Shown in pieces: positions 35,132-43,870 of a DNA stretch of 64,000 bases (its first letter is position 1; each line of letters opens with the position of its first letter). Made by a program: the position numbers and the translations under genes. This stretch comes from Symmachiella macrocystis (GTDB lineage: Bacteria > Planctomycetota > Planctomycetia > Planctomycetales > Planctomycetaceae), in assembly GCF_007860075.1 (NCBI RefSeq), contig NZ_SJPP01000002.1, positions 992,001-1,056,000 of the forward strand, given 5' to 3'. The notes under the pieces are model-generated. The model saw only the letters and a program-made list of their open reading frames with translations. It did not search any database and was not told where the DNA came from.

Positions 35132-35404
35132 TCACTCTGGCCAAAGTACCAGGGTGGTTGTCTCGATCGACTTGTGCAGCATCAACTCTTCCAGTACTTG
35201 CGACATGACTTTGGTCCTCCAACGGTCGCCAAAGGATCGCCTCAGGTTTTGCACACTGCCAAATTTCACTATGCCATGGTTTCTTGCTTTGTTGTTTGAA
35301 GCCTTGCCGGTGCCGTAGACAATTTTCCACGGTGGGCTGTAGAGCATCCTCCAATCTTCGACAGATCTGGACTCCTCAGCCTTGGGGACTACACGAACCC
35401 GGTT
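35132..35404 (-). pseudogene. Tyrosine recombinase (phage-type integrase), decayed C-terminal remnant
   Basis: The minus-strand frame contains N-L-R-R-S-F-G-D-R-W-R-T-K-V-M then V-L-E-E-L-M-L-H-K-S-I-E-T-T. This is the catalytic end of tyrosine recombinases common in planctomycetes (H-x-L-R-R-S-F-G-x-R-W ... L-M-R-H-x-S-I-E-T-T-x-x-Y-Y). The HxxR His is changed to Gln, and the expected nucleophile Tyr after I-E-T-T is missing (T-L-V-L-W-P-E then stop). The upstream N-terminal two thirds are gone (a stop stands at about 35405). Together with its position beside tRNA-Cys, it is the remains of the island's own integrase. Confidence 0.7.
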
Positions 35405-35567
35405 CTATTGGCGAATTGGCACTGGGGCAAGAAGTCTTGAACACCAGTGCGAGTTGAAGCCTGTGATTCGCTGCTGAAGTTTGTCCAACCTCGGCGCGTT
35501 CGTCGCTCTACGACTTGCAGGCGGGTTCTGTGACCGCCACACCTTACGCTGCGTGCTTCAAGCAGGT
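35405..35567. other. Island interior without recognisable gene
   Basis: Short stretch between the integrase remnant and the DUF4345 gene. Nothing identifiable. Confidence 0.4.
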
Positions 35568-35981
35568 TCAACTGTCGGGTACCGACGCACCGGACCGCGA
35601 TAGTAGCAGGAGGCCCAAAACGCCGAATCCGAGTTCCATCATCAAATATACGAGAAGTAGGATGTGAGGTATTCCGTCCATTATTAAGCTCAATGTTCTG
35701 CCAGCGGCCAACCCCAACATGAATACGACAAGACTCCATAGGGCAGCTTGCCGTAATTTCCCATTAAATGCGCCAAAGAGCCAAAAAACAGCCAGTGCTA
35801 GATAGAGCCCCATGATGGCGCGGAATATGTGCTTCTCATTCGTGCTCTCCACAGAAAGATCTAATAAATACTCAAGGCTGGTTTGCGGCATCGCGCCATA
35901 AGAAATCGCTATTGGCGTCAACCCCACTGCCGCCACCACCAAAAATATTTGACTTGAATTCAAGGATGCAGCCCCTTTCAA
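35568..35981 (-). CDS. DUF4345-like membrane protein
   Basis: A 137-residue membrane protein with four hydrophobic segments (about 11-29, 50-68, 76-94 and 105-128). The pattern fits DUF4345: I-F-L-V-V-A-A-V-G-L-T-P-I-A then F-R-A-I-M-G-L-Y-L-A-L-A-x-F-W. The start is a TTG at 35981 or 35963 since no ATG is near, which may mean the N terminus is damaged. It lies inside the tRNA-Cys island, three bases after the end of the sulfatase remnant on the same strand. Confidence 0.65.
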   Translation of the reverse strand: MKGAASLNSSQIFLVVAAVGLTPIAISYGAMPQTSLEYLLDLSVESTNEKHIFRAIMGLYLALAVFWLFGAFNGKLRQAALWSLVVFMLGLAAGRTLSLIMDGIPHILLLVYLMMELGFGVLGLLLLSRSGASVPDS

Positions 35982-35984
35982 TCG

Positions 35985-36403
35985 CTAAGGATGTTTTCTT
36001 GGCAGATAACCTCGGAAGCATGCCCACTGACCGACGTTGTCCTCTTGAATCTGTTCTTTGATTTCGTCAGCGTTTGAGTTGGAAGACTCCTTACGTGACG
36101 GGAACGCTTCAAACGTAGCCAGATGCTGTTGGACGATTCGCTTGGCCGGCCCAAATGCCCACATTTTCTTGCCTAGAAATTTCACGTAGTTGCCGGACTC
36201 ATCTGCAGCTTTCTCGTACGGGTCTCGACGCAAATTAAACAGCAGCGGAGCGCCGAGCTTTAGCTTCGGTCCAAACCATCCTTCATTCTGGACAATGAAG
36301 TGGGCCTTCCAGTCGGTATATCGAACAGCCTGCACCGTTGCTCCTTCGTAATAGATGATCTCCTTGCGTTGTGATGGCCCCTTCCCGACTAAGTGATCGA
36401 GTT
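35985..36403 (-). pseudogene. Arylsulfatase, C-terminal fragment truncated at the island junction
   Basis: The frame encodes E-I-I-Y-Y-E-G, A-V-R-Y-T-D-W-K-A-H-F, then L-L-F-N-L-R-R-D-P-Y-E-K, the C-terminal part of formylglycine-dependent sulfatases, which are very numerous in planctomycetes. The open frame continues upstream of the GTG at 36335 (S-Q-R-K-E-I-I-Y-Y) right up to about 36403. There the tRNA-Cys repeat begins, so the gene was cut by the integration/recombination event. The catalytic N-terminal two thirds including C-x-P-S-R are missing, so it cannot be active. Confidence 0.75.
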
Positions 36404-36452
36404 GATTGCAAATCCGCCATTCGTCGGTTCAAATCCGACCGGCGCCTCTACT
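36404..36452 (+). repeat. 49-bp direct repeat: 3' part of tRNA-Cys (probable attachment site)
   Basis: Bases 36404-36452 are identical to 35030-35078 of the tRNA-Cys gene, from the anticodon loop to just past its end. Sequence similarity continues, less exactly, through the terminator and a further 60 bases (to about 36555 versus 35170). The 1.37-kb interval between the copies is the remnant of an integrated element. Confidence 0.85.
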
Positions 36453-36597
36453 TAAACCCCTGCTGCAAATCGTCTTGCAGCGGGGGTTTGTTTTTTTTTG
36501 ATGGCTGTTTCTGGTTAAGCGTACCAGAATGCCTGTCTCTGTCCAATCGCGAAATTCAGCGGTACCCTCGACCGATGTGGCCTCTGCACCTAATTCA

Positions 36598-37566
36598 CTA
36601 TTGCTTCAAATGGCTAAACGCTGGCTCTTGCAACAATGCCGCAAATCTCAAGTTCCAGTCACCAACCCAATCTGGTGCCTGTGCTTGGTCTCGTAATCCT
36701 GGATCGCAGGCAAGGGCTGCCTGAACTGCGTCCGCTGCTGGTCGCAGTAATTCCGGATGCTTGATTGGATCACCTGGAATCCACTCGTATTCTTCTGTTT
36801 CCCGCTCTCCCGTTGCGATCTCAATGAATGCACCCGCTTTCAGGAGATGCCAAAAGGCCGCCGGACCGATTTCTTCGGCAATGTACGCGTCACACGAACT
36901 GAGGAACCCTGGAAGGTCTTCAAGGTACGCGTTATGGATGTATGTGCGTGCATCGGAGAGCCACTCGCTACTGTGCGGTGTACGGATGAGTCCAAGTTTT
37001 GCCGTCTCCAATGCCTTTTCGTTCTGCCCCCACCAGTTGTAGCCCTTGGCAAGCAGGAGCAACTCCTCGGATGATAGTTCCGAGGCAGCACGACCGGCCA
37101 ACAGGACTTCCACGACCCGTTGCCCTTCTGCCCTTGTGTCACTGGACGAATGATCGAATATCCAGCGTGCGCGGTCCGCTGGTGTTGCATCCTCAAGTGC
37201 TTCCGGCAGCATTTCAGGACGATCAAAGCCCACCAAAAACACGATGCTTTCGGCCTTTGAATCGATATACACTTCACGGTGATGGTGATGCGAGCCACAA
37301 GCCATGCCGATCTTCAACAGCCGCTTTCCCACATAGGGTTCAAAAGCGTCACGCTTCGACTGCCACCATTGCCTTGCGACGTCTGGCAGCTTTCCCGATG
37401 TCAAAAAAACATCGATAACTTCCAGTGTGTCTTGCGTGATGTGTTCTTCAACCAGATAGGTGATCTCGCCGAGTTTGCCGACACGGACAACCTCCGAATC
37501 ATTGCTCGTCACAAGCAGCCGTCGAACCATCGACACGTGTTCGAGCAAGATGTGCGCGTCTGTCAT
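36598..37566 (-). CDS. Hypothetical protein with helical C-terminal half
   Basis: Not recognised. The 322-residue product has no signal peptide or membrane helix. The N-terminal third looks like alternating beta strands (R-L-L-V-T-S-N-D-S, V-V-R-V-G-K). A histidine run H-H-H-H-R-E-V-Y sits at about 93-100. The latter half (about 160-300) is alpha-helical with TPR-like spacing, including L-L-L-L-A-K-G-Y-N-W-W-G-Q-N-E-K-A-L. ATG start at 37566. It sits beside the decayed integrase-like sequence, so it may be cargo of an older island. Confidence 0.65.
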   Translation of the reverse strand: MTDAHILLEHVSMVRRLLVTSNDSEVVRVGKLGEITYLVEEHITQDTLEVIDVFLTSGKLPDVARQWWQSKRDAFEPYVGKRLLKIGMACGSHHHHREVYIDSKAESIVFLVGFDRPEMLPEALEDATPADRARWIFDHSSSDTRAEGQRVVEVLLAGRAASELSSEELLLLAKGYNWWGQNEKALETAKLGLIRTPHSSEWLSDARTYIHNAYLEDLPGFLSSCDAYIAEEIGPAAFWHLLKAGAFIEIATGERETEEYEWIPGDPIKHPELLRPAADAVQAALACDPGLRDQAQAPDWVGDWNLRFAALLQEPAFSHLKQ

Positions 37567-37914
37567 CCAATCAATCTCAGTTCAATATGGGGTAGCAGCT
37601 TGCTGGGGAAATACGTCGACGAAACAAAAAAACAACTAACCTGAAATGATTCAGCCTATCGTCTGGTCCTGCGTTAACATCGAGACGAGACGGTTCAGTC
37701 AATTCTAACTTGCCCCAGTATAACCGACCACTAAAAGCACGGCGTTCCGTCAAATGTTCATTTACCCCAATCGCATGAATTCCCGTCAACCAATTTCGCC
37801 AAGTGCTGACCACCCTTATACACGAGAAATGCGCCCAGCTTCCTGGTGTGCCAGCGGGCAATCTTCTAAATTGTGGATGCCCTAAAACCATCCGCGTCAA
37901 ACTTGCAAGCCCCC

Positions 37915-38538
37915 ATGACCATAGCTGATTCTCAAACTGGCGATGCGGTGGTCAAAGCGACTGCTGCTCAGACTTCGACCGTGATCGATATCATTGCCCG
38001 TGCCTTTGATGATGATCCGGCTGTGAATTGGTTTGTGCGGCAGGATCACCGGCGTTCGGCGGCGGTTCGTCAGTTTTTTCAGATGATGGCCGAGACGCTC
38101 TATCTACGGCACGACGAAAACTACCTCATGAGCGACGGCACCGGGGCGACGATGTGGTTGCCGCCGGGGATCAGCACGCAAGTCGGCTTGCTGGAAACGC
38201 TCCAACAACTCCCCGCTGTGTTGCGCACCGTCCGTTGGCAGGGCTTGCGGCGGCTGTTGCAGGTGCAAGCGGTCGTCGACGGAAACCATCCGCACGAGCC
38301 GCACTATTACCTCTTCGCCATCGGCACACTCCCAGAACTGCGCGGCCAAGGAATCGGTTCCAAACTGATGCAACCAATGCTCGAGCGCATGGACCGCGAA
38401 GGAATGCCCGCCTATTTAGAAAACAGCAAAGAACAGAACCTACCGTTTTACGAACGGCACGGCTTCGAGGTCACGCAGCAGATTCAATTCCCCAACGGCG
38501 GCCCGCCGCTGTGGCTGATGTGGCGCAAACCGCGCTAG
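37915..38538 (+). CDS. GNAT family N-acetyltransferase
   Basis: A 207-residue acetyl-CoA-dependent acyltransferase. The V-x-x-R-A-F-D-D-D-P-A-V-N-W-F N-terminal block and the coenzyme-A loop L-P-E-L-R-G-Q-G-I-G-S-K-L-M are clear, followed by L-E-N-S-K-E-Q-N-L-P-F-Y-E-R-H-G-F. Substrate is unknown. ATG 37915 is used; the frame is open 14 codons further upstream to 37873. It stands alone between the hypothetical gene and a repeat-rich gap. Confidence 0.88.
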   Translation: MTIADSQTGDAVVKATAAQTSTVIDIIARAFDDDPAVNWFVRQDHRRSAAVRQFFQMMAETLYLRHDENYLMSDGTGATMWLPPGISTQVGLLETLQQLPAVLRTVRWQGLRRLLQVQAVVDGNHPHEPHYYLFAIGTLPELRGQGIGSKLMQPMLERMDREGMPAYLENSKEQNLPFYERHGFEVTQQIQFPNGGPPLWLMWRKPR

Positions 38539-38995
38539 CAGAGCTGTTGAAAAAAGGGGTTCCACTGCTTTGCCAGTGTTGTTGCATCGTCAGCCTGGGG
38601 TAAGTACATCGGCACGCCCGCTTTATGGTATGAGATCAAACAACTGTGCCCCACGACTTAGATCCCTCCTCCGACCATCGTCGCAAACCGCACTGGCCGA
38701 GCCATTGGCACCCGAGCAGAGCATCCATTTCTTTCCTCGGTGCACTCTGTGACCTCTGTGGCTAATCCCTTTCGTTCATGCGGGTGCGGCGGATTGGTCA
38801 GGGGGATGATCAATCGTCCTACGTGAGACAGGTGCGGCGCGACGCATCCTACGGGCTGGGCGAGACCATTGGCACACCAATGTTGCTGTTGCCTTGTTGG
38901 GGGATTGGGCAAGGCATTAGAATCGCCGCCGTCGATTCGTCGATATCAGCATTCTCTTATCCCAGGCGGATCATCGCCGCAAGAAAGTCCCCCGT
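38539..38995. other. Gap with dispersed palindromic repeats
   Basis: Contains CCACTGCTTTGCCAGTG at 38562-38578 and the GCGGCGCGACGCATC element near 38830, relatives of the repeats listed elsewhere. I see no gene. Confidence 0.5.
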
Positions 38996-39979
38996 ATGTC
39001 ACGCCGTACCGTTCGTGAATTAGTTGACGGAGAGTCCGTCGAAGAAATCTATGTCATCGCCGACAAACAACTGCGGGCCAACCGCAACGGCAATACCTAT
39101 CTATTGGCCAATCTCCGCGACAAAACCGGCGCGATCAGCGGCTTGATGTGGAACGTCAACGAACCGGCGATGGCTCACATTGATTCCGGTGACTTCGTCA
39201 AGGTGCAGGCCAAAGTGCAGATGTTCCAAGGGACGCTGCAAATGATCCTCACCAAGATCGAAGGCGTCCCAGCCGACGGACTCGACCCCGAAGAATTCGC
39301 CCCGCAAGCGGCCTGCGACGTCCAGCGGCTGACCGTACGGCTCACGGAACTGGTCGCCGACTTGGACGACGAGAACGTGCGGTTGCTGCTCCAACGTTTT
39401 CTGGCCGACGAAACGTTTATGCAAGGCTTCACGCAAGCCCCCGCCGGCACCAAAGCGCATCATGCGTACCTGGGGGGATTGTTGGAACATGCGGTCAACA
39501 TGATGGAGGTTGCCGACCGGATCGCGCCGCTGTACCCCGATGTCGACTTCAATCTGGTCAAAGCGGGTGTCCTGTTGCACGATTCGGGAAAAATCCGCGA
39601 GCTGGGTTACGAGGACAGTTTTCTCTACACCGACGCCGGACAACTGCTGGGCCACCTAGTCATTGGCGTTGAGATGCTGAATGAAAAACTGAACGACTGG
39701 AACGCCGAAAACGAAACGCCCTTCCCTGAAGAAACCGCCCTGCGGATCAAACACCTGATTCTCAGCCATCATGGCACACACGATTTCGGCAGCCCCAAGG
39801 TGCCGATGACGCCCGAAGCGGTTGTGCTGCATCACATCGACAACCTCGATGCCAAGGTGAACGAATTTCTCCGCGATATCGACGACGACCCCAACGTCAA
39901 ATCCCGTTGGACAGCGTACAATCAACGACTGGGCCGCAAGTTGTTTAAGGGGTCCAACAACGGCGAGGCGAACGAATAA
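38996..39979 (+). CDS. OB-fold plus HD-domain 3'-5' exoribonuclease, YhaM family
   Basis: A 327-residue protein with an N-terminal OB-fold nucleic-acid domain (residues about 10-90: V-E-E-I-Y-V-I-A-D, L-A-N-L-R-D-K-T-G). A metal-dependent HD hydrolase domain follows: G-L-L-E-H-A-V-N-M-M, V-L-L-H-D-S-G-K-I-R-E-L with the His-Asp pair, and I-L-S-H-H-G-T-H. This architecture is the YhaM/CBF1 family, which degrades RNA or DNA from the 3' end. ATG 38996 is directly followed by conserved sequence. Neighbours are unrelated. Confidence 0.9.
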   Translation: MSRRTVRELVDGESVEEIYVIADKQLRANRNGNTYLLANLRDKTGAISGLMWNVNEPAMAHIDSGDFVKVQAKVQMFQGTLQMILTKIEGVPADGLDPEEFAPQAACDVQRLTVRLTELVADLDDENVRLLLQRFLADETFMQGFTQAPAGTKAHHAYLGGLLEHAVNMMEVADRIAPLYPDVDFNLVKAGVLLHDSGKIRELGYEDSFLYTDAGQLLGHLVIGVEMLNEKLNDWNAENETPFPEETALRIKHLILSHHGTHDFGSPKVPMTPEAVVLHHIDNLDAKVNEFLRDIDDDPNVKSRWTAYNQRLGRKLFKGSNNGEANE

Positions 39980-40053
39980 TTCCCGGTCTCGTTGTTTCCT
40001 CCTGAGCAAGCTACAAACGACTCCTACACCCCTTGATTTTTTCGAAAACCTTC

Positions 40054-41268
40054 ATGAGCTACACCTCAGCTGAGAACGATATTGCTTGGCGGCATTGGCG
40101 GCGGGAATGGTCGTTGCCGCCCGACGTGATCTATTTGAATCACGGCTCCTTTGGTCCCGCTGCCCGCGAAGTTCAAAACGTGCGGCACAGTTGGACCGAC
40201 CAGTTGGAATCCCAGCCGTTCGACTTCTTTGTGCGGCAGATGGAATCGGAACTGATGCATGCGGCGGAGTACCTGGGCGAATTCGTGGGGACATCGGCCG
40301 ACAATTTGGCGTTCGTCGACAATGCCACCACCGGTATGAACATCGTGGCGAAGTCGTTGGACTTAAAACCGGGCGACGAAGTCCTCACCACGAATCACGC
40401 CTACGGCGCGGTGCTCAGAATCTGGCGGACGATCTGCAAACAAGCCGGCGCGAAGCTCATCGTCCACACCTTGCCCGATCCCCTGACCGACACCACCGAA
40501 CTGGTCGACTCGCTGTTTACGGCCGTCACGGAGAAGACGCGGTTGTTAGTCGTGGATCACATCGCCTCGCCGACAGCGGTGATTTTTCCCGTCGCAGAGA
40601 TTTGCAACCGCGCGCAGAAACGGGGCGTGCCAGTTTGTATCGACGGGCCGCATGCGTTGGCCATGTTGCCGCTGGACCTCGATACTTTGGGCTGCGACTA
40701 TTACGTCGCCAGCGGGCACAAATGGTTGGCAGCACCGTTTGGCTCCGGCTTTCTGTATGCCCATCCGCGGGTTCAAAAACAGCTCGAGCCGTTGGTCATC
40801 AGTTGGGGGGGCAGTCTGGCCGGGGCCGAGGCGCGATGGCAGGACGAATTCCACTGGCCGGGCACCCGCGATGCAGCAGCCCAATTAACGATCCCCACAG
40901 CCATCGATTTTCTGTGTCGAGCAGGTGTCTGTAATTTCCGCCGACGTTCGCATGACTTAGCGCAATACGCGCGTTTTCGCATCGCTGAAGTGACAGGATT
41001 GTCCTGCGACCTACCCGACAGCCCAGCGTGGTACGGATCGATGATCGCCCTCCCCCTCCCCGCAGGCGATGAACCCCCACTGAAAAAAGGGGTCCGCGAT
41101 CCACTGCAAGGATTGCTCTGGAAGAAACACCGCATCGAAGTCCCGGTGATCCATTGGCACGGGCGACGGATGTTGCGCGTCTCTTGCCACCTCTACACCA
41201 CCGCCCGCGACATCGACACCTTAGCCAACGCACTGCGGGACTCGTTATATCACCGCACAGGCGGCTGA
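40054..41268 (+). CDS. Class V aminotransferase (isopenicillin-N epimerase-like)
   Basis: A 404-residue PLP enzyme of fold type I. The N-terminal Y-L-N-H-G-S-F-G, the V-D-N-A-T-T-G-M-N block and the cofactor lysine in Y-V-A-S-G-H-K-W-L-A-A-P-F-G-S-G show the CefD/isopenicillin-N epimerase group. Members epimerise, transaminate or desulfurate amino acids; beta-lactam synthesis is not implied. ATG 40054 is chosen (the frame is open to 40033). The cupin gene follows after 47 bases and may be co-transcribed. Confidence 0.85.
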   Translation: MSYTSAENDIAWRHWRREWSLPPDVIYLNHGSFGPAAREVQNVRHSWTDQLESQPFDFFVRQMESELMHAAEYLGEFVGTSADNLAFVDNATTGMNIVAKSLDLKPGDEVLTTNHAYGAVLRIWRTICKQAGAKLIVHTLPDPLTDTTELVDSLFTAVTEKTRLLVVDHIASPTAVIFPVAEICNRAQKRGVPVCIDGPHALAMLPLDLDTLGCDYYVASGHKWLAAPFGSGFLYAHPRVQKQLEPLVISWGGSLAGAEARWQDEFHWPGTRDAAAQLTIPTAIDFLCRAGVCNFRRRSHDLAQYARFRIAEVTGLSCDLPDSPAWYGSMIALPLPAGDEPPLKKGVRDPLQGLLWKKHRIEVPVIHWHGRRMLRVSCHLYTTARDIDTLANALRDSLYHRTGG

Positions 41269-41315
41269 TGGCCATGACCTAAAATGAACGCGACACCACG
41301 CCGGAAAGGGATACC

Positions 41316-41669
41316 ATGCCGTTTATTGATATCAGCACGATCCAAGCCATCGAACCGGTCCCCGGTTGCCGAATGCGGACTCCTTATGGCGAAAACCTGA
41401 TGCTCTCGTATCTGGAAATGGACGAAGGCGCCGTCGTCCCGCTGCACGACCATCCGCACGAGCAAGGGGGCATCCTGCTCAAGGGGCAGGTCGAGTTGAC
41501 GATCGGCGACGAGACGCGCATTTGCGAAGCGGGCTCGCTGTTCATCATCCCGCCCAACACACCGCACAAAGCCGTCGCGGTGAACGGCCCCGCCGTGGTA
41601 CTAGACGTCTTCAGCCCGGTCCGTGAGGACTATGCGGAGTTGTTCAACAAGTACATTCCGCAGGTGTGA
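41316..41669 (+). CDS. Small single-domain cupin protein
   Basis: A 117-residue beta-barrel cupin. H-D-H-P-H-E-Q-G-G supplies the first metal ligands (His-His-Glu type), and I-P-P-N-T-P-H-K the last. Small cupins of this kind bind Fe, Mn or Ni and serve as isomerases, dioxygenases or sensing domains; the substrate is unknown. The upstream aminotransferase is the nearest functional clue. Confidence 0.85.
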   Translation: MPFIDISTIQAIEPVPGCRMRTPYGENLMLSYLEMDEGAVVPLHDHPHEQGGILLKGQVELTIGDETRICEAGSLFIIPPNTPHKAVAVNGPAVVLDVFSPVREDYAELFNKYIPQV

Positions 41670-42013
41670 ATAGCGCCGTTACGCACAGCTCGCGCAGTCA
41701 CAAGCCGTGTTCCCTCTAGTAAAATTCACGCCCCCTGCGACTCGGTTTTCGCTCATGCCAAACGTGCGCAGCAAAAATGTGCTGCCTAAAGTGGGACTGC
41801 GCTCTAATCGAGAAGTTACAACACTTTTCTTCAGTTCCACGGCCTAGCTATACACGGGTATACCCTTAGTCACTGTTTTTTTATTTATTGCTTGAATTGT
41901 CGTTAGACAACGGTACTCTGGAACAACTGGAACGGTTATGGGGATTTCAACGCCTGTGCCAGCCTATAAAGTAGGATCAACATCCTTTGAAATTCCCGAG
42001 GGGGGGAAACATC
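41670..42013. other. Intergenic region before the PEP-CTERM block, no gene seen
   Basis: A 344-base gap, AT-richer than the preceding genes, with a GTATACCCTTAG phrase and a T-run. It probably contains the promoter of the following secreted protein. Confidence 0.4.
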
Positions 42014-42676
42014 ATGAAGCGAATGGCTTTGCTCTCACTAGCGTCTACACTGTTGCTGGCTGTTATGGGGGGAGCGGTGCAGGCGGGGGTCGTCTTCGAC
42101 AACGGCGCGCCTGATCAATCAACCGGCAACGAGATGACAGCATGGATACAGGCCGAAGATTTCGTGCTCGCCCAGGACACGACATTAACCGACCTTCATT
42201 TCTGGACCCTTGAGGGCGGGACCTGGGACGGCACGCTCGACTATTATCTCTTCAACGACGCCGGTGGCACGCCGGCGGCCGCCCCGTTTGCAACGGGAGC
42301 CGGACAAAACGTTCAGAAAACCGCTACGGGAAATACCGCGGTTGGCTTGACGGAATACGCCTATTGGGTCGACCTGCAGAATCCCCTTGCGTTAACGGGT
42401 GGCGTCACGTATTGGATCGGATTGCACCTCTCAGCCAATTTCGACCGCGACGAAATCTATTGGGAGACCACTTCGGGTGGATTTGGCATAAACGGCAACG
42501 AATCAGAAGGGGGCACATTCGACAACTGGTCGAATAATGGCCAAGAACATGCATTCTATTTGACCGATGACGCCGTCGGAGTCGTCCCCGAACCCAGCAC
42601 GTTCGCCCTACTCGGCATCGGTGGCTTGGCTTTGGTCGGTTATGGCATCCGTCGCAAACGGCAACAAGCTGTTTGA
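42014..42676 (+). CDS. PEP-CTERM secreted protein
   Basis: From ATG 42014 (GGGGGGAAAC ribosome site) the 220 residues begin with a signal peptide (K-R-M-A-L-L-S-L ... V-Q-A-G). The centre is a beta-rich domain of about 165 residues. The C terminus is V-V-P-E-P-S-T-F-A-L-L-G then a hydrophobic helix and R-R-K-R-Q-Q-A-V, the PEP-CTERM signal for processing by exosortase. The family suggests export to the cell surface. It is followed by the first copy of the repeated terminator (42700-42736). Confidence 0.88.
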   Translation: MKRMALLSLASTLLLAVMGGAVQAGVVFDNGAPDQSTGNEMTAWIQAEDFVLAQDTTLTDLHFWTLEGGTWDGTLDYYLFNDAGGTPAAAPFATGAGQNVQKTATGNTAVGLTEYAYWVDLQNPLALTGGVTYWIGLHLSANFDRDEIYWETTSGGFGINGNESEGGTFDNWSNNGQEHAFYLTDDAVGVVPEPSTFALLGIGGLALVGYGIRRKRQQAV

Positions 42677-42699
42677 GGCTTGAATCGCTCAATTGAACT

Positions 42700-42736
42700 T
42701 CCAACCGTCGACGTGAAAACGTCGGCGGTTTTTTTG
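42700..42736 (+). terminator. Repeated intrinsic terminator, copy 1 of 12
   Basis: CCAACCGTCGACG pairs with CGTCGGCGGTT, then T7. The stem is 11 bp with one wobble. The element with its conserved flanks (AACTTCC before, TGCGCTG after) recurs through 59656. Confidence 0.85.
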
Positions 42737-42887
42737 TTGCGCTGGGCACCTACCGGTCAGCCCATTTCAGTCTGGGTCGGCGGGAATTCTGGTTGTGTTC
42801 CTCGCCGCACTTGCGAGAATTCTCTTGAAATTCGAAGTGGGGAACTGTAGCGTGGAAGGGTTGGGGCTACAGACTGAGGAGACGACC

Positions 42888-43490
42888 ATGAATGTATCAA
42901 CTGTCTCGCTACGTTGTCCGATGTGTACCGTTTTGTTGAATATCAACCCGGAGATCGCTGCGGAACGGTTCAACTGTCCAAAATGTGGTAAGCCGATTCG
43001 AATTCGGCAGATCGACCCGGACGAGGATATCCTCGTGTCCTCGACTGATCCCTCCGATTTGTACCTGAATGTGGACAACCCACTCCCCCCACAGCAAGAC
43101 GCAGAACGGCTCTCATCATCCAGCGTCGAACCTGTTGCCGAGCCTTTCTCATCCAAGCGGAGACGTCGGGCGATCAGTCCGCCGAATCATCACGGTTTGG
43201 CCGTGATTGCGGGAGCGTTTCGAGTGACCGGCGTTGTCGTGTGGATCATGACGTTAGTCGGATTGGCGATGTCTGTTTCCGGCGTATTCGGGACTCTCAG
43301 CACCGAATCCGCAATGGGAGTGGCCTTCTTCAGCATGAGCACGTTGGCCTATACAATGACGTGTGGCGTTGCCGGTTTTTGTATCGGCTTGGTGCTCGTG
43401 GCAATCGGCAGTCTCATTCGCCTAATTGTGGGGATGGCTGATGATGTGCATTTCCTGAGCTCCACCACAGCACAAGAAGATGAACTGTAA
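42888..43490 (+). CDS. Zinc-ribbon membrane protein
   Basis: A 200-residue protein (ATG 42888) with an N-terminal zinc ribbon L-R-C-P-M-C-T-V and F-N-C-P-K-C-G-K-P-I. An acidic/Ser-rich linker follows, then two or three membrane helices (about 108-138 and 152-190). It may be a membrane-bound sensor or an unnamed planctomycete family. No partner gene is seen; it lies between the first PEP-CTERM gene and a broken PEP-CTERM tail. Confidence 0.7.
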   Translation: MNVSTVSLRCPMCTVLLNINPEIAAERFNCPKCGKPIRIRQIDPDEDILVSSTDPSDLYLNVDNPLPPQQDAERLSSSSVEPVAEPFSSKRRRRAISPPNHHGLAVIAGAFRVTGVVVWIMTLVGLAMSVSGVFGTLSTESAMGVAFFSMSTLAYTMTCGVAGFCIGLVLVAIGSLIRLIVGMADDVHFLSSTTAQEDEL

Positions 43491-43553
43491 CGGTCAGGAC
43501 GGCTCGTGAGATAGCCGTGTCATTCTCCGGCAGCACCCACGCAGCTTCAAGTT

Positions 43554-43592
43554 GCCTACGGCTGGCGACACAAACGGCAACAGGGGGCGTGA
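43554..43592 (+). pseudogene. Orphan PEP-CTERM tail remnant A
   Basis: A short frame reads A-Y-G-W-R-H-K-R-Q-Q-G-A and stops, matching the last 12 residues of the complete PEP-CTERM proteins here. No gene body precedes it. It is followed directly by terminator copy 2 (43621-43652). Confidence 0.7.
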
Positions 43593-43620
43593 TTGACAAC
43601 ATTGATCCTGGGGGTAGGAC

Positions 43621-43652
43621 AACCGTCGGCGCGAAAGCGTCGGCTTTTTTTT
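43621..43652 (+). terminator. Repeated intrinsic terminator, copy 2
   Basis: AACCGTCGGCGC-GAAA-GCGTCGGC then T8. Its stem has two wobbles. Confidence 0.7.
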
Positions 43653-43870
43653 GTTGGCTACGACGTAAACCATTGGGCTCTTTTACGACCACGTCGGGGC
43701 CAGCGAGTGGTACACAACTCCATCAAGCGTCCCGTGCGGCTGCCCTAGTCGCCCCATAAAATGTGATTCTGTTCGCTGCTGAAGTCGACACACCCCTTCT
43801 TTCGCAATCACGTTGGTCCGGACGCGCTCCTCAGCTTGATGGACTGACTCGAAGGTTGTAATTTGCTGTC
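43653..43870. other. Gap after the orphan tail, no gene seen
   Basis: No recognisable frame. The promoter of the following DUF6122-like gene should be here. Confidence 0.4.

Noticed and set aside
36371-36724. Plus-strand frame across the second tRNA-Cys fragment
   Set aside because: It mainly translates tRNA and terminator sequence, so it is not a gene.
40054-41268. Beta-lactam biosynthesis from the isopenicillin-N epimerase-like gene
   Set aside because: The family is broad and no IPNS, ACVS or related gene is present.
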